Part shown: in pieces, positions 1 to 8,675 of the stretch | Layout of the letters: the number at the start of each line of letters is the position of its first letter | Position numbering within the stretch: position 1 is the stretch's first letter | From: [Clostridium] innocuum | Lineage (GTDB): Bacteria; Bacillota_I; Bacilli_A; Erysipelotrichales; Erysipelotrichaceae | Assembly: GCA_012317185.1 (NCBI GenBank) | Contig: CP048838.1 | Location: 310,001 to 374,000 of the forward strand | Reading direction: 5' to 3' | Length of the DNA: 64,000 nucleotides | Notes under the pieces: generated by a model | Seen by the model: the letters and a program-made list of their open reading frames with translations, nothing else | Databases searched by the model: none | What the model was told of the DNA's origin: nothing | Position numbers and translations under genes: made by a program

Positions 1-648
1 AATGAGCTTCTGCCATCAGAAGCATCCTTACAAGCGGAATTCAATGTCAGCCGTATAACGATTAGACGTTCACTTCAGGATTTGGAGCTTGCCGGATTTA
101 TAAAAGTGCAAAAGGGGAAAGGTGCTATGGTGCTGGCGAATAGAAAATATACCGATTTAGTCGGTGTCAGCAGTTTCTCACAGGATGCTATGAAGTCCGG
201 GGAACGGCCTTCTTCTATTATCTTGGAATTTGAAGAAATGAAAGCTTCCGGAATCGTATGTGATTACTTACAGCTTCAGGAGGGCGCTGATATTTACCGC
301 CTGAAACGTCTGCGCTTGAAAAATGGAAGAATCATCGGGATGAATGAACAGTTTATATCGAGGCAAACCGGTTTTGAACTACACGCAGATGTATTGAATG
401 AAAAAACATCAATCTATGCCTTATATGAAGAACAGGGTCTCCATATAGAGCGTGCAGTAGAATCCATAGAGGCGGTAATGCCATCTACGGCATTGCGGAA
501 AGAGCTTTATATGAATGAAGGAGAGCCGTTATTTAGGAGAGAGCGAATCACTTATGATTACAAGAACAGGCCGCTGGAATTATCGATAAATTCCTATAAA
601 GCGGATGAATACAAATATATCATTACATTGAAAAAGGATGAGCTATAA
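1..648 (+). CDS. GntR/HutC-family regulator with UTRA domain (5' truncated)
   Basis: The frame is open from base 1, so the start lies left of the window. The first 40 or so visible residues are the second half of a GntR winged helix (LPSEASLQAEFNVSRITIRR, then a wing ending in KGKG). From about residue 80 a UTRA effector domain follows, with the pattern YRLKRLRLKNGR, ISRQTGF and FRRERITYD. UTRA proteins bind a small ligand, often a sugar phosphate or amino acid, and release DNA. It lies just upstream of the PTS operon on the same strand and is the obvious local regulator. The regulator family is clear; the ligand is not. Confidence 0.9.
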   Translation, partial: NELLPSEASLQAEFNVSRITIRRSLQDLELAGFIKVQKGKGAMVLANRKYTDLVGVSSFSQDAMKSGERPSSIILEFEEMKASGIVCDYLQLQEGADIYRLKRLRLKNGRIIGMNEQFISRQTGFELHADVLNEKTSIYALYEEQGLHIERAVESIEAVMPSTALRKELYMNEGEPLFRRERITYDYKNRPLELSINSYKADEYKYIITLKKDEL

Positions 649-971
649 GCAGCTTATTGATCTGTTGCAGTAGGCTTTCACTCTGTGGCTTCACGAGTCT
701 GTCTGCATGCTTATGATATCCCGTTGAGGAAAATGAATATGTCATATTTTTGATGAAAGCAGTGAACGGTTGTTTGCTGCTCTTTTTAATTTACAGCAAA
801 GTAATGCATACCGTATTGCTTCATAAGTAAATAGAATAAAAAAGGGCATATAATCCAGTCCGCCATTACTTTTTTGTTTCGATGATATAACAAGTAAACA
901 GCTATTATACCGCATGTTTTTATGTAAAAGGCTTACATAGATAACAAAATTTGTAATTCATACAGTTAATA
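649..971. other. Intergenic stretch with a repeated operator-like motif
   Basis: No gene is seen here. The 14-mer ATGATATAAYAAGT occurs at 882-895 and again at 981-994 inside the promoter of the next operon, exactly 99 bp apart. No convincing terminator follows the GntR gene, so read-through into the operon is possible. Confidence 0.5.
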
Positions 972-1024
972 TTGACAAACATGATATAATAAGTTATTAT
1001 ATGGCTGTAACATGTTATATCATG
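972..1024 (+). promoter_or_regulatory. Promoter with overlapping inverted-repeat operator
   Basis: A near-perfect sigma-A promoter is visible: TTGACA at 972-977, a 17-bp spacer and TATTAT at 995-1000. It is bracketed by a perfect 10-bp inverted repeat, CATGATATAA at 980-989 and TTATATCATG at 1015-1024; a palindrome TAACATGTTA lies at 1008-1017. A repressor bound here would block the promoter. The GntR/UTRA protein encoded upstream is the likely ligand; that link is inference. Confidence 0.75.
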
Positions 1025-1046
1025 ATTAGAACAGGAGGGAGACGAC

Positions 1047-1793
1047 TTGAAGTATTATGATATTCACTCCCATTTAGGGAAGACAAGCTCCGGAGATGAA
1101 AACACACCCAGCGAGCTGGTAACAGATTTGAAGATTTATGGTATTGAAAAGGTCGGTATCAGCTGTCTTTCAGGGATATCTACAAGAGAGCAGAATGATT
1201 TGATTTACCGTGCAATGCAGGAATATCCAGAGGTCATTGAGGGCTATGCGTTTATCAATCCAAAGGATGCAGCTGCAGAAAATGAAATAGACCTATGCCT
1301 TGGGACATATGGCATGAGTGCAGTGAAGTTTCATTCCTGGAAGCATGGCTATTATCCGGATAATTCCGGATCCCTCGATCGCCTGCTGGACAAAATCGAT
1401 TCCTATGGTGTGCATGTGCAAACCCATGTCGGTACTGCACCAATCAGCAATCCCTATGTCTGGGCAGAATATGCCAAAAAGCATCCGCATGTCCGTTTTG
1501 TATTCACTCACATCGGGTATTATGAATTTGGGATGTCCACGATAGAAGCGGTTAAGGATTTGCCGAATGTCTGGGTGGAAAGCTCCGGACAAATGGATGT
1601 AGAGGTATTAAAAAAAGCGATAGCTGTGCTGGGATCGAAACGTGTCTGCTTTGGTACGGACTGGCCCTATAAGCCGGTAAATATGGAGATCAGCAAATTT
1701 TATGAGTTGGAATTAACAGAAGAGCAGCGCGCTGATATTTTTTATCGGAATGCTGAAAAATTATGGAAGCGAGTAAGGGAGGAACAGATATGA
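1047..1793 (+). CDS. Amidohydrolase_2-type metal-dependent hydrolase
   Basis: This 248-residue TIM-barrel protein starts with the metal motif DIHSH (residues 5-9). Further ligand-like positions follow in order: QTHVG near 125, FTHIG near 153 and FGTDWP near 202, the full set expected for the Amidohydro_2 (ACMSD-like) group of hydrolases and decarboxylases. AGGAGGGAG sits before the ATG. It is the first gene of the PTS operon and its stop overlaps the EIIB start by 4 bp. It probably acts on the imported phosphorylated compound or a derivative, but the substrate cannot be read from sequence. A degenerate paralogue lies at 3861-4577. Confidence 0.8.
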   Translation: MKYYDIHSHLGKTSSGDENTPSELVTDLKIYGIEKVGISCLSGISTREQNDLIYRAMQEYPEVIEGYAFINPKDAAAENEIDLCLGTYGMSAVKFHSWKHGYYPDNSGSLDRLLDKIDSYGVHVQTHVGTAPISNPYVWAEYAKKHPHVRFVFTHIGYYEFGMSTIEAVKDLPNVWVESSGQMDVEVLKKAIAVLGSKRVCFGTDWPYKPVNMEISKFYELELTEEQRADIFYRNAEKLWKRVREEQI

Positions 1794-2257
1794 ACATAAC
1801 TACGTTTCGAATTGATGATCGACTGATTCACGGACAGGTGGTAACCGCTTGGATAGCACATAGTGATGCTAAGCAGATTTTGGTTGCGGATGATGCGGCT
1901 GCGAAGGATACCCTGCAGCAGTCCCTCCTCAAAATGGCAACACCGAAAAAGGTTGATTTAAAAATTATGAGTCTTGAGGATGCAAAGCAGCTGATTCAAA
2001 ACGACGAGAGTGATACAAAAACACTGCTGCTTGTACGCGGTCCGAAGCAGGCGTTGTATTTGATTGACAGCTGCAGCGATGTAAAAAGTATAAATGTCGG
2101 AAATATCAATATGAAAAAGGGGAAAAGAAAAATTCTGGGGAACTGCTGGCTGAATGATGAGGAAGAAAAGGATATTCGTCTTCTTGCAGAAAAGGTGGAG
2201 GTTGAAGTACGCGCTGTACCAAATGAGCATAAACAGATTCTGGTAAATCTGCTTTAA
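1790..2257 (+). CDS. PTS mannose/sorbose-family EIIB component
   Basis: This 155-residue cytoplasmic phosphocarrier has the EIIB-Man signature RIDDRLIHGQV, whose His is the phosphorylation site. The start is placed at 1790 (ATGA overlap with the upstream stop), because the AGGGAGGAAC ribosome site fits it and the family normally begins right before this motif. It receives phosphate from the EIIA encoded at 6366 and passes it to the sugar entering through EIIC/EIID. Confidence in the family is high; the sugar is unknown. Confidence 0.92.
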   Translation: MNITTFRIDDRLIHGQVVTAWIAHSDAKQILVADDAAAKDTLQQSLLKMATPKKVDLKIMSLEDAKQLIQNDESDTKTLLLVRGPKQALYLIDSCSDVKSINVGNINMKKGKRKILGNCWLNDEEEKDIRLLAEKVEVEVRAVPNEHKQILVNLL

Positions 2258-2278
2258 TTTAGAAAGGAAGGGAATTTT

Positions 2279-3028
2279 ATGAGTTTATTTTTACAGGCAT
2301 TTCTTGTCGCGCTGGCTGTGACAATTGCATTTATTGATGCACATACAACACAGACACACATCTTCCGCCCAATATTTATTGGACCACTGGTTGGTGCTAT
2401 CATGGGGGATTTCAATACCGGATTGCAGGTAGGTGTAACCGTTGAGCTTATGTTTCTTGCTGTTATCTTTGTTGGAACAGCAGTACCCCCCAATCCCACG
2501 ATTTCAACAGCAATCGCAACTGCTGTAGCCATTTTGGGTGGCGGAGGGACAGATCTGGCAGTAGCAACTGCACTTCCTGTATCCTTCATAGGTCAGATTG
2601 CGGAGACGGTGCAAAATTCCGTAATCAATGTATGGTTTATGCATAGAGCGGAGCATGCGATTGAAATACTGGATACAAGAGGGCTGGTTATGAACAATAT
2701 CGTCTTTACAATGGCGATGAATGCCCTTCTCTATGGAGTACCAACCTTTCTTGCTGTATATTTTGGTGCCGATTTTGTAGCAGGTATCATTAAAGCGATT
2801 CCGGATAAGATTATAACCGGATTATCTGTAGGAGGAAATATGGTAGGTGCTGTCGGTTTTGCTTTACTGCTCAGCTCTATCAAAAATCATACCATGTGGC
2901 CGTTCCTGTTTCTCGGATTTTTCTTTGCGGCCTATCTGCAGATCAATATGGTAGGTATTGCACTGCTGGCTGTTGTTTTTGCGGCACTGTATTACTATTT
3001 CAAACTTGCAGATGAGGGAAAGGAGTAG
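2279..3028 (+). CDS. PTS mannose/sorbose-family EIIC permease
   Basis: This 249-residue integral membrane protein has the EIIC-Man layout: an N-terminal helix, the stretch IDAHTTQTHIFRP, then GDFNTGLQVGVTVELMFL and several further helices. It forms the translocation channel together with EIID, which starts only 4 bp after its stop. The ribosome site AGAAAGGAAGGG precedes the ATG. It belongs to the same operon as EIIB (1790), EIID (3033) and EIIA (6366), which completes one functional transporter. Confidence 0.92.
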   Translation: MSLFLQAFLVALAVTIAFIDAHTTQTHIFRPIFIGPLVGAIMGDFNTGLQVGVTVELMFLAVIFVGTAVPPNPTISTAIATAVAILGGGGTDLAVATALPVSFIGQIAETVQNSVINVWFMHRAEHAIEILDTRGLVMNNIVFTMAMNALLYGVPTFLAVYFGADFVAGIIKAIPDKIITGLSVGGNMVGAVGFALLLSSIKNHTMWPFLFLGFFFAAYLQINMVGIALLAVVFAALYYYFKLADEGKE

Positions 3029-3032
3029 GCAA

Positions 3033-3848
3033 ATGGAAGCAAAGAAATTAACAAAAAAAGATTTATGGAAGGTATTCCGCGGTCAGCTTACAATCCGTGG
3101 AGCAAATAACTATGAGCGCCAGCAAAATGCCGGCTTTACTCAGGCTATGATGCCGGTCATTGAAAAGGTCTATGACAATGATGAGGATAAGCGGGAGGCT
3201 TATGAACGGCATATGGAATATTTTCTGACAAATGATATCACAAGTGCTATTCCTGTCGGAATTGCTGCGGCAATGGAAGAAATGCACGCGAATGATCCAG
3301 ATATGGACCCCAATGCAATCAATGCGGTAAAAACTGCCCTTATGGGACCTCTTGCAGGCCTTGGGGATTCCTTGCTGAATGGTACAGCAAGACCTATTCT
3401 GGCAAGTCTTGCCATTTCTCTTGTACATGCCAATCTGGGATGGGTAGGACCGATATTCTTTGTTATCGGTATGAGTATCGTTTCCCTGGGCATCCGCTAT
3501 CTGGGAGTATTTCAGGGATATAAGCAGGGAATCAAGCTTGTTGAAAAAATTAACTCCAGTGGTCTGATTTCCAAAATTACAGATATTGCCGCAATCGCTG
3601 CCTATACGATTGTCGGAGGCTTCATACCGGCTCTGGTTGTTATGAACATTCCGATTGAAATAAAGTCCGGTGAGACAGTTATCAATATTCAGAAGACATT
3701 GGATGGTCTGATGCCGGGTGTTCTGGGTCTGGCCTATACCTTCCTGATGTATTATCTGGTAACAAAGAAAAAAATCTCGGCAGTTAAACTGATTTTCTTC
3801 ACAATGGTGTTTGCTATACTTGCAGTTTATGCAGGCATTCTTGGCTAA
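3033..3848 (+). CDS. PTS mannose/sorbose-family EIID permease subunit
   Basis: This 271-residue membrane protein carries the EIID-Man hallmarks: a long cytoplasmic N-terminus with RGANNYERQQNAGF near residue 25, a PLAGLGDSLLNGTARP loop near 110, then hydrophobic segments to the C-terminus. The start is set at 3033 because AAAGGAG lies just upstream; the open frame extends further 5' but would then overlap EIIC heavily. Together with EIIC it forms the sugar channel of this PTS. Confidence 0.92.
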   Translation: MEAKKLTKKDLWKVFRGQLTIRGANNYERQQNAGFTQAMMPVIEKVYDNDEDKREAYERHMEYFLTNDITSAIPVGIAAAMEEMHANDPDMDPNAINAVKTALMGPLAGLGDSLLNGTARPILASLAISLVHANLGWVGPIFFVIGMSIVSLGIRYLGVFQGYKQGIKLVEKINSSGLISKITDIAAIAAYTIVGGFIPALVVMNIPIEIKSGETVINIQKTLDGLMPGVLGLAYTFLMYYLVTKKKISAVKLIFFTMVFAILAVYAGILG

Positions 3849-3860
3849 GGAGGTGCTCTG

Positions 3861-4577
3861 ATGATAGATATTCATTCGCATTTAAAAACAGACAGTGGAG
3901 AAGGCAGTGTGCAAAAGCTCTTGCGGGATATGGACCGTTTCCATATCAATCGGCGTGTTATTTCAGATATGCGCTATGATGATGTGCAAGACGGAAACCA
4001 GAAAATTGCTGAGCTGGTAAAGGAATACCCTGAGCGTTTGATCGGATGTGCAGTGCTGAATCCTGCACTATCTACGATTCTCGAGGATACAAGACATGCC
4101 TGCTCGCTGAAAGAAATCCGTATGATAGAATTTGATTCATATCGTCATGGCTATGCTCCCGATGATTGTCCTGTTCTGGATGAGGTGTTCGCAATGCTGC
4201 AGGAGCGCGGTTTGCCTGTTAAGGTATTTTCCGGTATTGGCGCAAAGGCCTTGCCGCATCAGTGGGAATCGTATACAAGAAGATATCCGCAAATACCGTT
4301 TATCTATTTGCATATGGGATGCTTTGATTACGGGTACAGCTGCGTGGATATTGTAAAGCGTAATAAAAATGCATATGTAGAAACGAGTAATCAGTATGAA
4401 ATGCAGATTCTGAAAAAGGCATTCCGGCAGCTTCGTGAAGAACAGATCGTATTCGGAACAACCTATCCGCAGCGTTTTACAAAAAATGCTGTGGAGGTAT
4501 TTGATTTATTTGATTTGAAAGAGGATCAGCTGCAGATGTTTACGGATGGAAATGCCAAACGTCTGCTGCAGATGTGA
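3861..4577 (+). CDS. Amidohydrolase-like paralogue with lost metal ligands
   Basis: This 238-residue protein aligns along its whole length with the operon's first gene. It keeps the opening IDIHSH and the LHMG strand. However, the position that reads QTHVG in the paralogue is KVFSGIG here, and FGTDWP is FGTTYP, so one His and the catalytic Asp are missing. It may be a pseudoenzyme that supports or regulates its partner, or it may have a different active site. AGGAGGTG precedes the ATG. The alignment is by eye; the structural consequence is inference. Confidence 0.75.
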   Translation: MIDIHSHLKTDSGEGSVQKLLRDMDRFHINRRVISDMRYDDVQDGNQKIAELVKEYPERLIGCAVLNPALSTILEDTRHACSLKEIRMIEFDSYRHGYAPDDCPVLDEVFAMLQERGLPVKVFSGIGAKALPHQWESYTRRYPQIPFIYLHMGCFDYGYSCVDIVKRNKNAYVETSNQYEMQILKKAFRQLREEQIVFGTTYPQRFTKNAVEVFDLFDLKEDQLQMFTDGNAKRLLQM

Positions 4578-4586
4578 GGAAAAAGA

Positions 4587-5573
4587 ATGTATACAGTAAA
4601 TTTAGAAAAGGCGAGGAAAGCTCTTCCGGCTGCTGCTGTGAAGGACTTTGATGACATTGTTGAGCAAAGAGTATTAGGGGCTAGCAAGCATATTCAAATG
4701 ATTGGGAAAATGATTGAGCAAATTGCTGTTGACAGTGTTGAAACGAATCGTACGATAGCGGAAATGCTGGAGCGAATCCAGGAGGTCTGTCAGTTTTTTA
4801 TTCATACCAGAGGAGAGGCATCGCAGGCGATAACGAATGCTGTCTATCTGATGACTGCCGGATACAGACAGCATGAGGAACGTGATATTCGTACCTATGC
4901 ACAGTGTATTATAGATGTGAAAAAGCAATATGAGCGGGATTGTACGGCCGCATCAGAAACCGCTGTTTCCTATGCTGTGGAAATAGGGAATCGTATGTCT
5001 GCAATCATGGTATATGATTATTCCAGCAGTGTGGAAGCATTCCTGCGTAAAATCAACGGTCCCAAGCGTATTTATATACCGGAAAGCCGTGTGATCAATG
5101 GCGGTGCTCCCTTCGTTCAGCCATGTCTTGAAGCAGGACATCAGATTCATTTCATTCCTGATGCGAGCATGATGTATTATATGAAATCCTGTGATGGTGT
5201 TTTTATGGGGGCAGAGAGCATATACCCGGATGGTACGGGCTTCAATACAACCGGATCTGATATTGTCGGTCTGCTTTGTGATTATTTTCATGTGCCGCTG
5301 TATTTTATATCCCCTTTGATCAAGCTGGATGTACGTCCTGTGTATGGAAAAGAGAAATGTACGGTGATAAACGATTTGCGAAGCAAGCTGGAGCCTGTGG
5401 CAAATCCGAAGCAGGTGAAGGGAACCATTGATTATACAGCACCGGAGCTGCTTGCGGTGTCGCCGGGGTTTATCAAGGCGTTCATCACGGAGCAGGGAGT
5501 AATTCCGGCTACGCAAATGTATGATATAAGCATGAAGTATATAAAAGAACTGAGAGGTGCAGATGATGTTTAA
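4587..5573 (+). CDS. IF-2B (eIF2B alpha/beta/delta)-fold sugar-phosphate isomerase-like protein
   Basis: This 328-residue protein has the IF-2B family layout: a helical N-terminal half with FIHTRGEASQAITNAV near residue 75, and a Rossmann-like C-terminal half with GAESIYPDGTGFNTTGSD near 210 and a YFISPLIKLD segment. Family members include methylthioribose-1-phosphate isomerase and ribose-1,5-bisphosphate isomerase, which convert a cyclic aldose phosphate into a ketose phosphate. In this operon it could isomerise the product of the PTS or of an operon hydrolase. The exact substrate is not known; it is longer at the N-terminus than the minimal catalytic domain. Confidence 0.75.
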   Translation: MYTVNLEKARKALPAAAVKDFDDIVEQRVLGASKHIQMIGKMIEQIAVDSVETNRTIAEMLERIQEVCQFFIHTRGEASQAITNAVYLMTAGYRQHEERDIRTYAQCIIDVKKQYERDCTAASETAVSYAVEIGNRMSAIMVYDYSSSVEAFLRKINGPKRIYIPESRVINGGAPFVQPCLEAGHQIHFIPDASMMYYMKSCDGVFMGAESIYPDGTGFNTTGSDIVGLLCDYFHVPLYFISPLIKLDVRPVYGKEKCTVINDLRSKLEPVANPKQVKGTIDYTAPELLAVSPGFIKAFITEQGVIPATQMYDISMKYIKELRGADDV

Positions 5574-6366
5574 ACCTGATTGTACGGCATTTGCCATGAT
5601 CCAGCCCAGTGCGCTGCCTGGAAGCTACCGGCATGAGGATAAAACGATTGATGATATCGTTGCAGAGGTTTTGGAAGAAACACAAATGATTGTGGATAAT
5701 GGCTTTGACGGCGTAATTTTACAAAATATGAACGATATGCCAATCAAGCAAATTGCAGCTCCGGAGGCAATCGCCTATATGACGCGTATCGCATATGAAA
5801 TAAAGCATCAGTATCCGCAGCTTATCCTTGGTGTTCTTGTGAATTGGGATGGCGTTGCCAGCCTTGCCGTGGCGGATGCCGTACATGCCGATTTTGTGCG
5901 TGTGGAGCATCTGTTTACAGGCGCAAATGTTACAAGTGCAGGTATATTGGAGGGACAGTGTGTTGAAATCGCAGCCTTGCGTAAGAGAATACGCTCCAAG
6001 GTTCCCGTATATGCGGATATACAGGAGGTTCATGGAATCCCGTTAGGTGGTAAGCCGATTGATGATGCAGCATGGGAAGCAGTGCATGAGGCTTTTGCGG
6101 ATGGATTGTTTGTATCCGGCAAAAGCAAGGAGGAAAGCCTTGAAATGATACATGCTGTACGTAAAAAGCTTCCGGATACACCGGTAATTTTAGGTGGAGG
6201 CGCCAATGGCGAAAACATTGAAGAGCTATTGCAATACTATGATGGTGTATCGGTCGCAACATGGGTGAAAAATGGAAATATGAAAAATCCAATTGATCCA
6301 AAGCGTGCAGAGATTTTCATGAGCAGTGTGCAAAAGGCCAGAGAAAAGAAACGGGGGAGATCGTAA
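5563..6366 (+). CDS. BtpA/SgcQ-family TIM-barrel protein
   Basis: This protein of about 267 residues matches the BtpA/SgcQ family: AMIQPSALPGS near the N-terminus (MIHLPALPG in relatives), then GFDGVILQNMND, GVLVNWDG and PVILGGGANGENI near the C-terminus. The family takes its names from a photosystem I biogenesis factor and from E. coli SgcQ, encoded beside a PTS; its chemistry is unsettled. ATG codons at 5563 and 5566 both fit the GAGAGG ribosome site; 5563 is used. It overlaps the upstream stop by 11 bp, and its TAATG stop/start joins it to EIIA. Confidence 0.8.
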   Translation: MMFKPDCTAFAMIQPSALPGSYRHEDKTIDDIVAEVLEETQMIVDNGFDGVILQNMNDMPIKQIAAPEAIAYMTRIAYEIKHQYPQLILGVLVNWDGVASLAVADAVHADFVRVEHLFTGANVTSAGILEGQCVEIAALRKRIRSKVPVYADIQEVHGIPLGGKPIDDAAWEAVHEAFADGLFVSGKSKEESLEMIHAVRKKLPDTPVILGGGANGENIEELLQYYDGVSVATWVKNGNMKNPIDPKRAEIFMSSVQKAREKKRGRS

Positions 6367-6761
6367 TGACAGGACTTATCATCTGCGGTCATGGTGACTT
6401 TGCTGCAGGGATGTACAGCTCCTTGAAGCTGTTAAATGGGGAGTGTGAGCATCTTGTCTGCATAAGCTTTCAGGAGGGAACCTCCTTTGAAGACCTGTGC
6501 GACACGGTGAATAAGGAAGTGGAAAGGTTTATCGACGGAAATGTCATTATCCTCACTGACTTGCCGGGCGGCTCTCCTTTTAAAGCTGCCGCAATGGCTA
6601 CCTTTCAGTATGACTATGCCAGAGCGGTAACCGGCACGAACTTTCCTCTTTTGCTGGATTTGGTTTTATCAAGGGATTATGCAGAGGATGTGGATCAGCT
6701 GCTTGATCAAAGCATTGATAACGCAAGGGAAGCGTTAATGAAAATGTCATTGGAGCAGTAA
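6366..6761 (+). CDS. PTS mannose-family EIIA component
   Basis: This 131-residue cytoplasmic protein opens with LIICGHGDFAAGM; the His of GHGDFA is the EIIA-Man phosphorylation site that takes phosphate from HPr. LTDLPGGSPFKAA near residue 60 is the second family signature. It is translationally coupled to the BtpA-like gene by TAATG. Placing EIIA last, separated from EIIB/C/D by the metabolic genes, is unusual in order but completes the PTS of this operon. Confidence 0.92.
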   Translation: MTGLIICGHGDFAAGMYSSLKLLNGECEHLVCISFQEGTSFEDLCDTVNKEVERFIDGNVIILTDLPGGSPFKAAAMATFQYDYARAVTGTNFPLLLDLVLSRDYAEDVDQLLDQSIDNAREALMKMSLEQ

Positions 6762-6769
6762 ATGAAAAT

Positions 6770-6810
6770 AAGAAGAGAAAGACCTTTTATGAGGTTCCTT
6801 CTCTTCTTTT
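6770..6810. terminator. Bidirectional terminator
   Basis: AAGAAGAGAA at 6770-6779 pairs with TTCTCTTCTT at 6799-6808, with a T-run downstream on the plus strand and an A-rich flank for the minus strand. The stop codon and last codons of the convergent GH43 gene lie inside the stem, so both operons share it. Confidence 0.8.
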
Positions 6811-7716
6811 GCTATTTGTGAAGAACGTTTCATCCTGCCATTCAATCTTTAATCCTCCGTTATCTGATATCTGAATCGGAAGCATGCTGTAGGCAGAGGA
6901 GCGCAAATCATCCGGGTGCCAGTGATCCAGCAATACATAGGGCTGATTCTGCACAAAGAAAATACAGGTCCCCTGTCCGTCAAAGGTGGTACGATATGCA
7001 GGACCGGTGCAAGGATTATCGATCAGCTTCCATGGTCCTATCAAATGGTCACAGATGCCATATAAGGAGGGATTGGGTTCCCAGCCACTGCATCCGGAAG
7101 TAATCATGTAGTAGCGGTTATGGGAATACATGATGGCCGGTGCCTCCCGCTCCTGATCCTGGAAAATACTGATATAGGAACCGGTAACATCCAGATAATC
7201 ATCACTTAATCGTGCAATATTCATTGTTTTATTGTAATTTGCACTGTGAATCAGCCAGGCACTGCCGTCCAGATCCTGAAACAGCGTCATATCCCTGCTG
7301 TCCTGCCGGTTGGGCTGAAAGCTCTTTAGCCAGACAAATGGTCCGGTTGGAGAAGCTGCTACCGCAACATTAACACCGGCATAGTAATAATCTGCAGTAT
7401 CCGCATGGGTATACATTACAAACTGCTTGGTGCTTTTATTATATAATACTCTGGGGCGTTCACATATGTTTTTGGTATACAGCATGTGTGCAGGGTTGTT
7501 TACTACCGGTGAAAGTACAATACCTTCATTCCTCCAGTTTTCCAAGTCTTCAGAGGAGTAACAGGAAATACCAATAAAATCGACGTGACGATTAACTGTT
7601 TCCGTATCCTTGTTCTCTCCATACCAGTAATATATTCCTTTATGCTGCAGTATCATTCCGCCATGTGCCTGTATAGGCTTTCCTTCGGTATCCGTCCATA
7701 ATGTTTTGTTTTTCAT
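6787..7716 (-). CDS. Glycoside hydrolase family 43-like protein
   Basis: This 309-residue five-bladed propeller protein opens with IQAHGGMILQHKGIYYWYGE, the GH43 motif that holds the catalytic base region in the group related to beta-xylosidases and exo-galactanases. Further blades show FIGISCYSSEDLENW and SRDMTLFQDLDGSAWLI. There is no signal peptide, so it should act in the cytoplasm on short oligosaccharides. It is a single gene with its own promoter, convergent with the PTS operon. Substrate assignment within GH43 is not possible by eye. Confidence 0.8.
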   Translation of the reverse strand: MKNKTLWTDTEGKPIQAHGGMILQHKGIYYWYGENKDTETVNRHVDFIGISCYSSEDLENWRNEGIVLSPVVNNPAHMLYTKNICERPRVLYNKSTKQFVMYTHADTADYYYAGVNVAVAASPTGPFVWLKSFQPNRQDSRDMTLFQDLDGSAWLIHSANYNKTMNIARLSDDYLDVTGSYISIFQDQEREAPAIMYSHNRYYMITSGCSGWEPNPSLYGICDHLIGPWKLIDNPCTGPAYRTTFDGQGTCIFFVQNQPYVLLDHWHPDDLRSSAYSMLPIQISDNGGLKIEWQDETFFTNSKRREGTS

Positions 7717-7757
7717 TGTTAAGCTCCTTTTTCATGTCAGTCTGTAAGCATAGCAAT

Positions 7758-7786
7758 ATTATAAGGGATGCATCTATAACATACAA
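7758..7786 (-). promoter_or_regulatory. Promoter of the GH43 gene
   Basis: On the minus strand TTGTAT (7786-7781), a 17-bp spacer and a perfect TATAAT (7763-7758) lie about 40 bp before the GH43 start codon. Confidence 0.65.
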
Positions 7787-7979
7787 TGGATATCAATATA
7801 GAGATATGCTTTTGGTGTATCAAAACGAAATTTTATAATTTCAACCTGCTTTGGTATCTTTATTTTTAAGTTTCCTGAATTGATTAAATGTGAATCCATA
7901 CGCTGATTTTGTTTGTCTAGGCGAAGATCACAAAGCTAGATTCTAGTGAACGAAGTATGAGCCGAATGGAAAATACTAT

Positions 7980-8675
7980 TTACTTTTTCAAAAAGACAGA
8001 TAGACTTTTATACAACGGAGTAAAACGTAAAATTATATAAGACAACAGAACACCGCTGAAATTCAGGATAAAATCATCAATATCCATAGTACCGCTCAGT
8101 GTAAAAAACTGCAGAATCTCTACCATGATGATGATAAATGCCATACGGAGCGGCAGCTTCACAGGACGCTTCGCCCAGTCAGTAAGTAAAAGCAGGAAAA
8201 AGGAAAACGGCATAAAGGCGACAAAATTACCCAGCAGATTCATAACGGCAATCCGGTTGTCCACATACGGCATATCGAAAATCGCCATCATCTGATGAAT
8301 GGTTGCGAACGGCTTCAGACTGGTTCCATATTCCCATTGCATTCGCAGGGCATCCGGATAGGACTGCGAGCGCAGGTCTACATAATCTCGTGCGAACTCA
8401 CTGGCAAAAAAGAGGATATAGATCATTTGAAATATATAGAAGGAAAACAGGACGGTCCACATGAGACGCAGATTTCTTGTTTGCTTTTGTGTATCATAGA
8501 GACGGTTCTGCAGGCAGACACCAAGGATCAGTGTCGAGCATATGAGGACAGAAAACATAACGATTCCTGAGAAGTTCAGATAATTTTCTATTGTGAGATA
8601 AAAATAAAGCAGCATTGCCGTTATGGATATGCCTAGGCATACATAGGACAGCTCTTTTTTATATTTCATGGACAT
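7980..8675 (-). CDS. VanZ-family membrane protein
   Basis: This protein of about 231 residues has five or so predicted membrane helices. The C-terminal half carries the VanZ pattern: NLLGNFVAFMPFSFF, then VEILQFFTLSGTMDIDDFIL and NFSGVLLSY. VanZ proteins are associated with low-level glycopeptide resistance, but most family members have no proven role. The start at 8675 is chosen for the GGGAG ribosome site; the frame stays open further upstream without a matching site. It is monocistronic. Confidence 0.8.
   Translation of the reverse strand: MSMKYKKELSYVCLGISITAMLLYFYLTIENYLNFSGIVMFSVLICSTLILGVCLQNRLYDTQKQTRNLRLMWTVLFSFYIFQMIYILFFASEFARDYVDLRSQSYPDALRMQWEYGTSLKPFATIHQMMAIFDMPYVDNRIAVMNLLGNFVAFMPFSFFLLLLTDWAKRPVKLPLRMAFIIIMVEILQFFTLSGTMDIDDFILNFSGVLLSYIILRFTPLYKSLSVFLKK

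Noticed and set aside
3063..3881. Long minus-strand frame opposite EIID
   Set aside because: Antisense shadow of a well-supported PTS gene.
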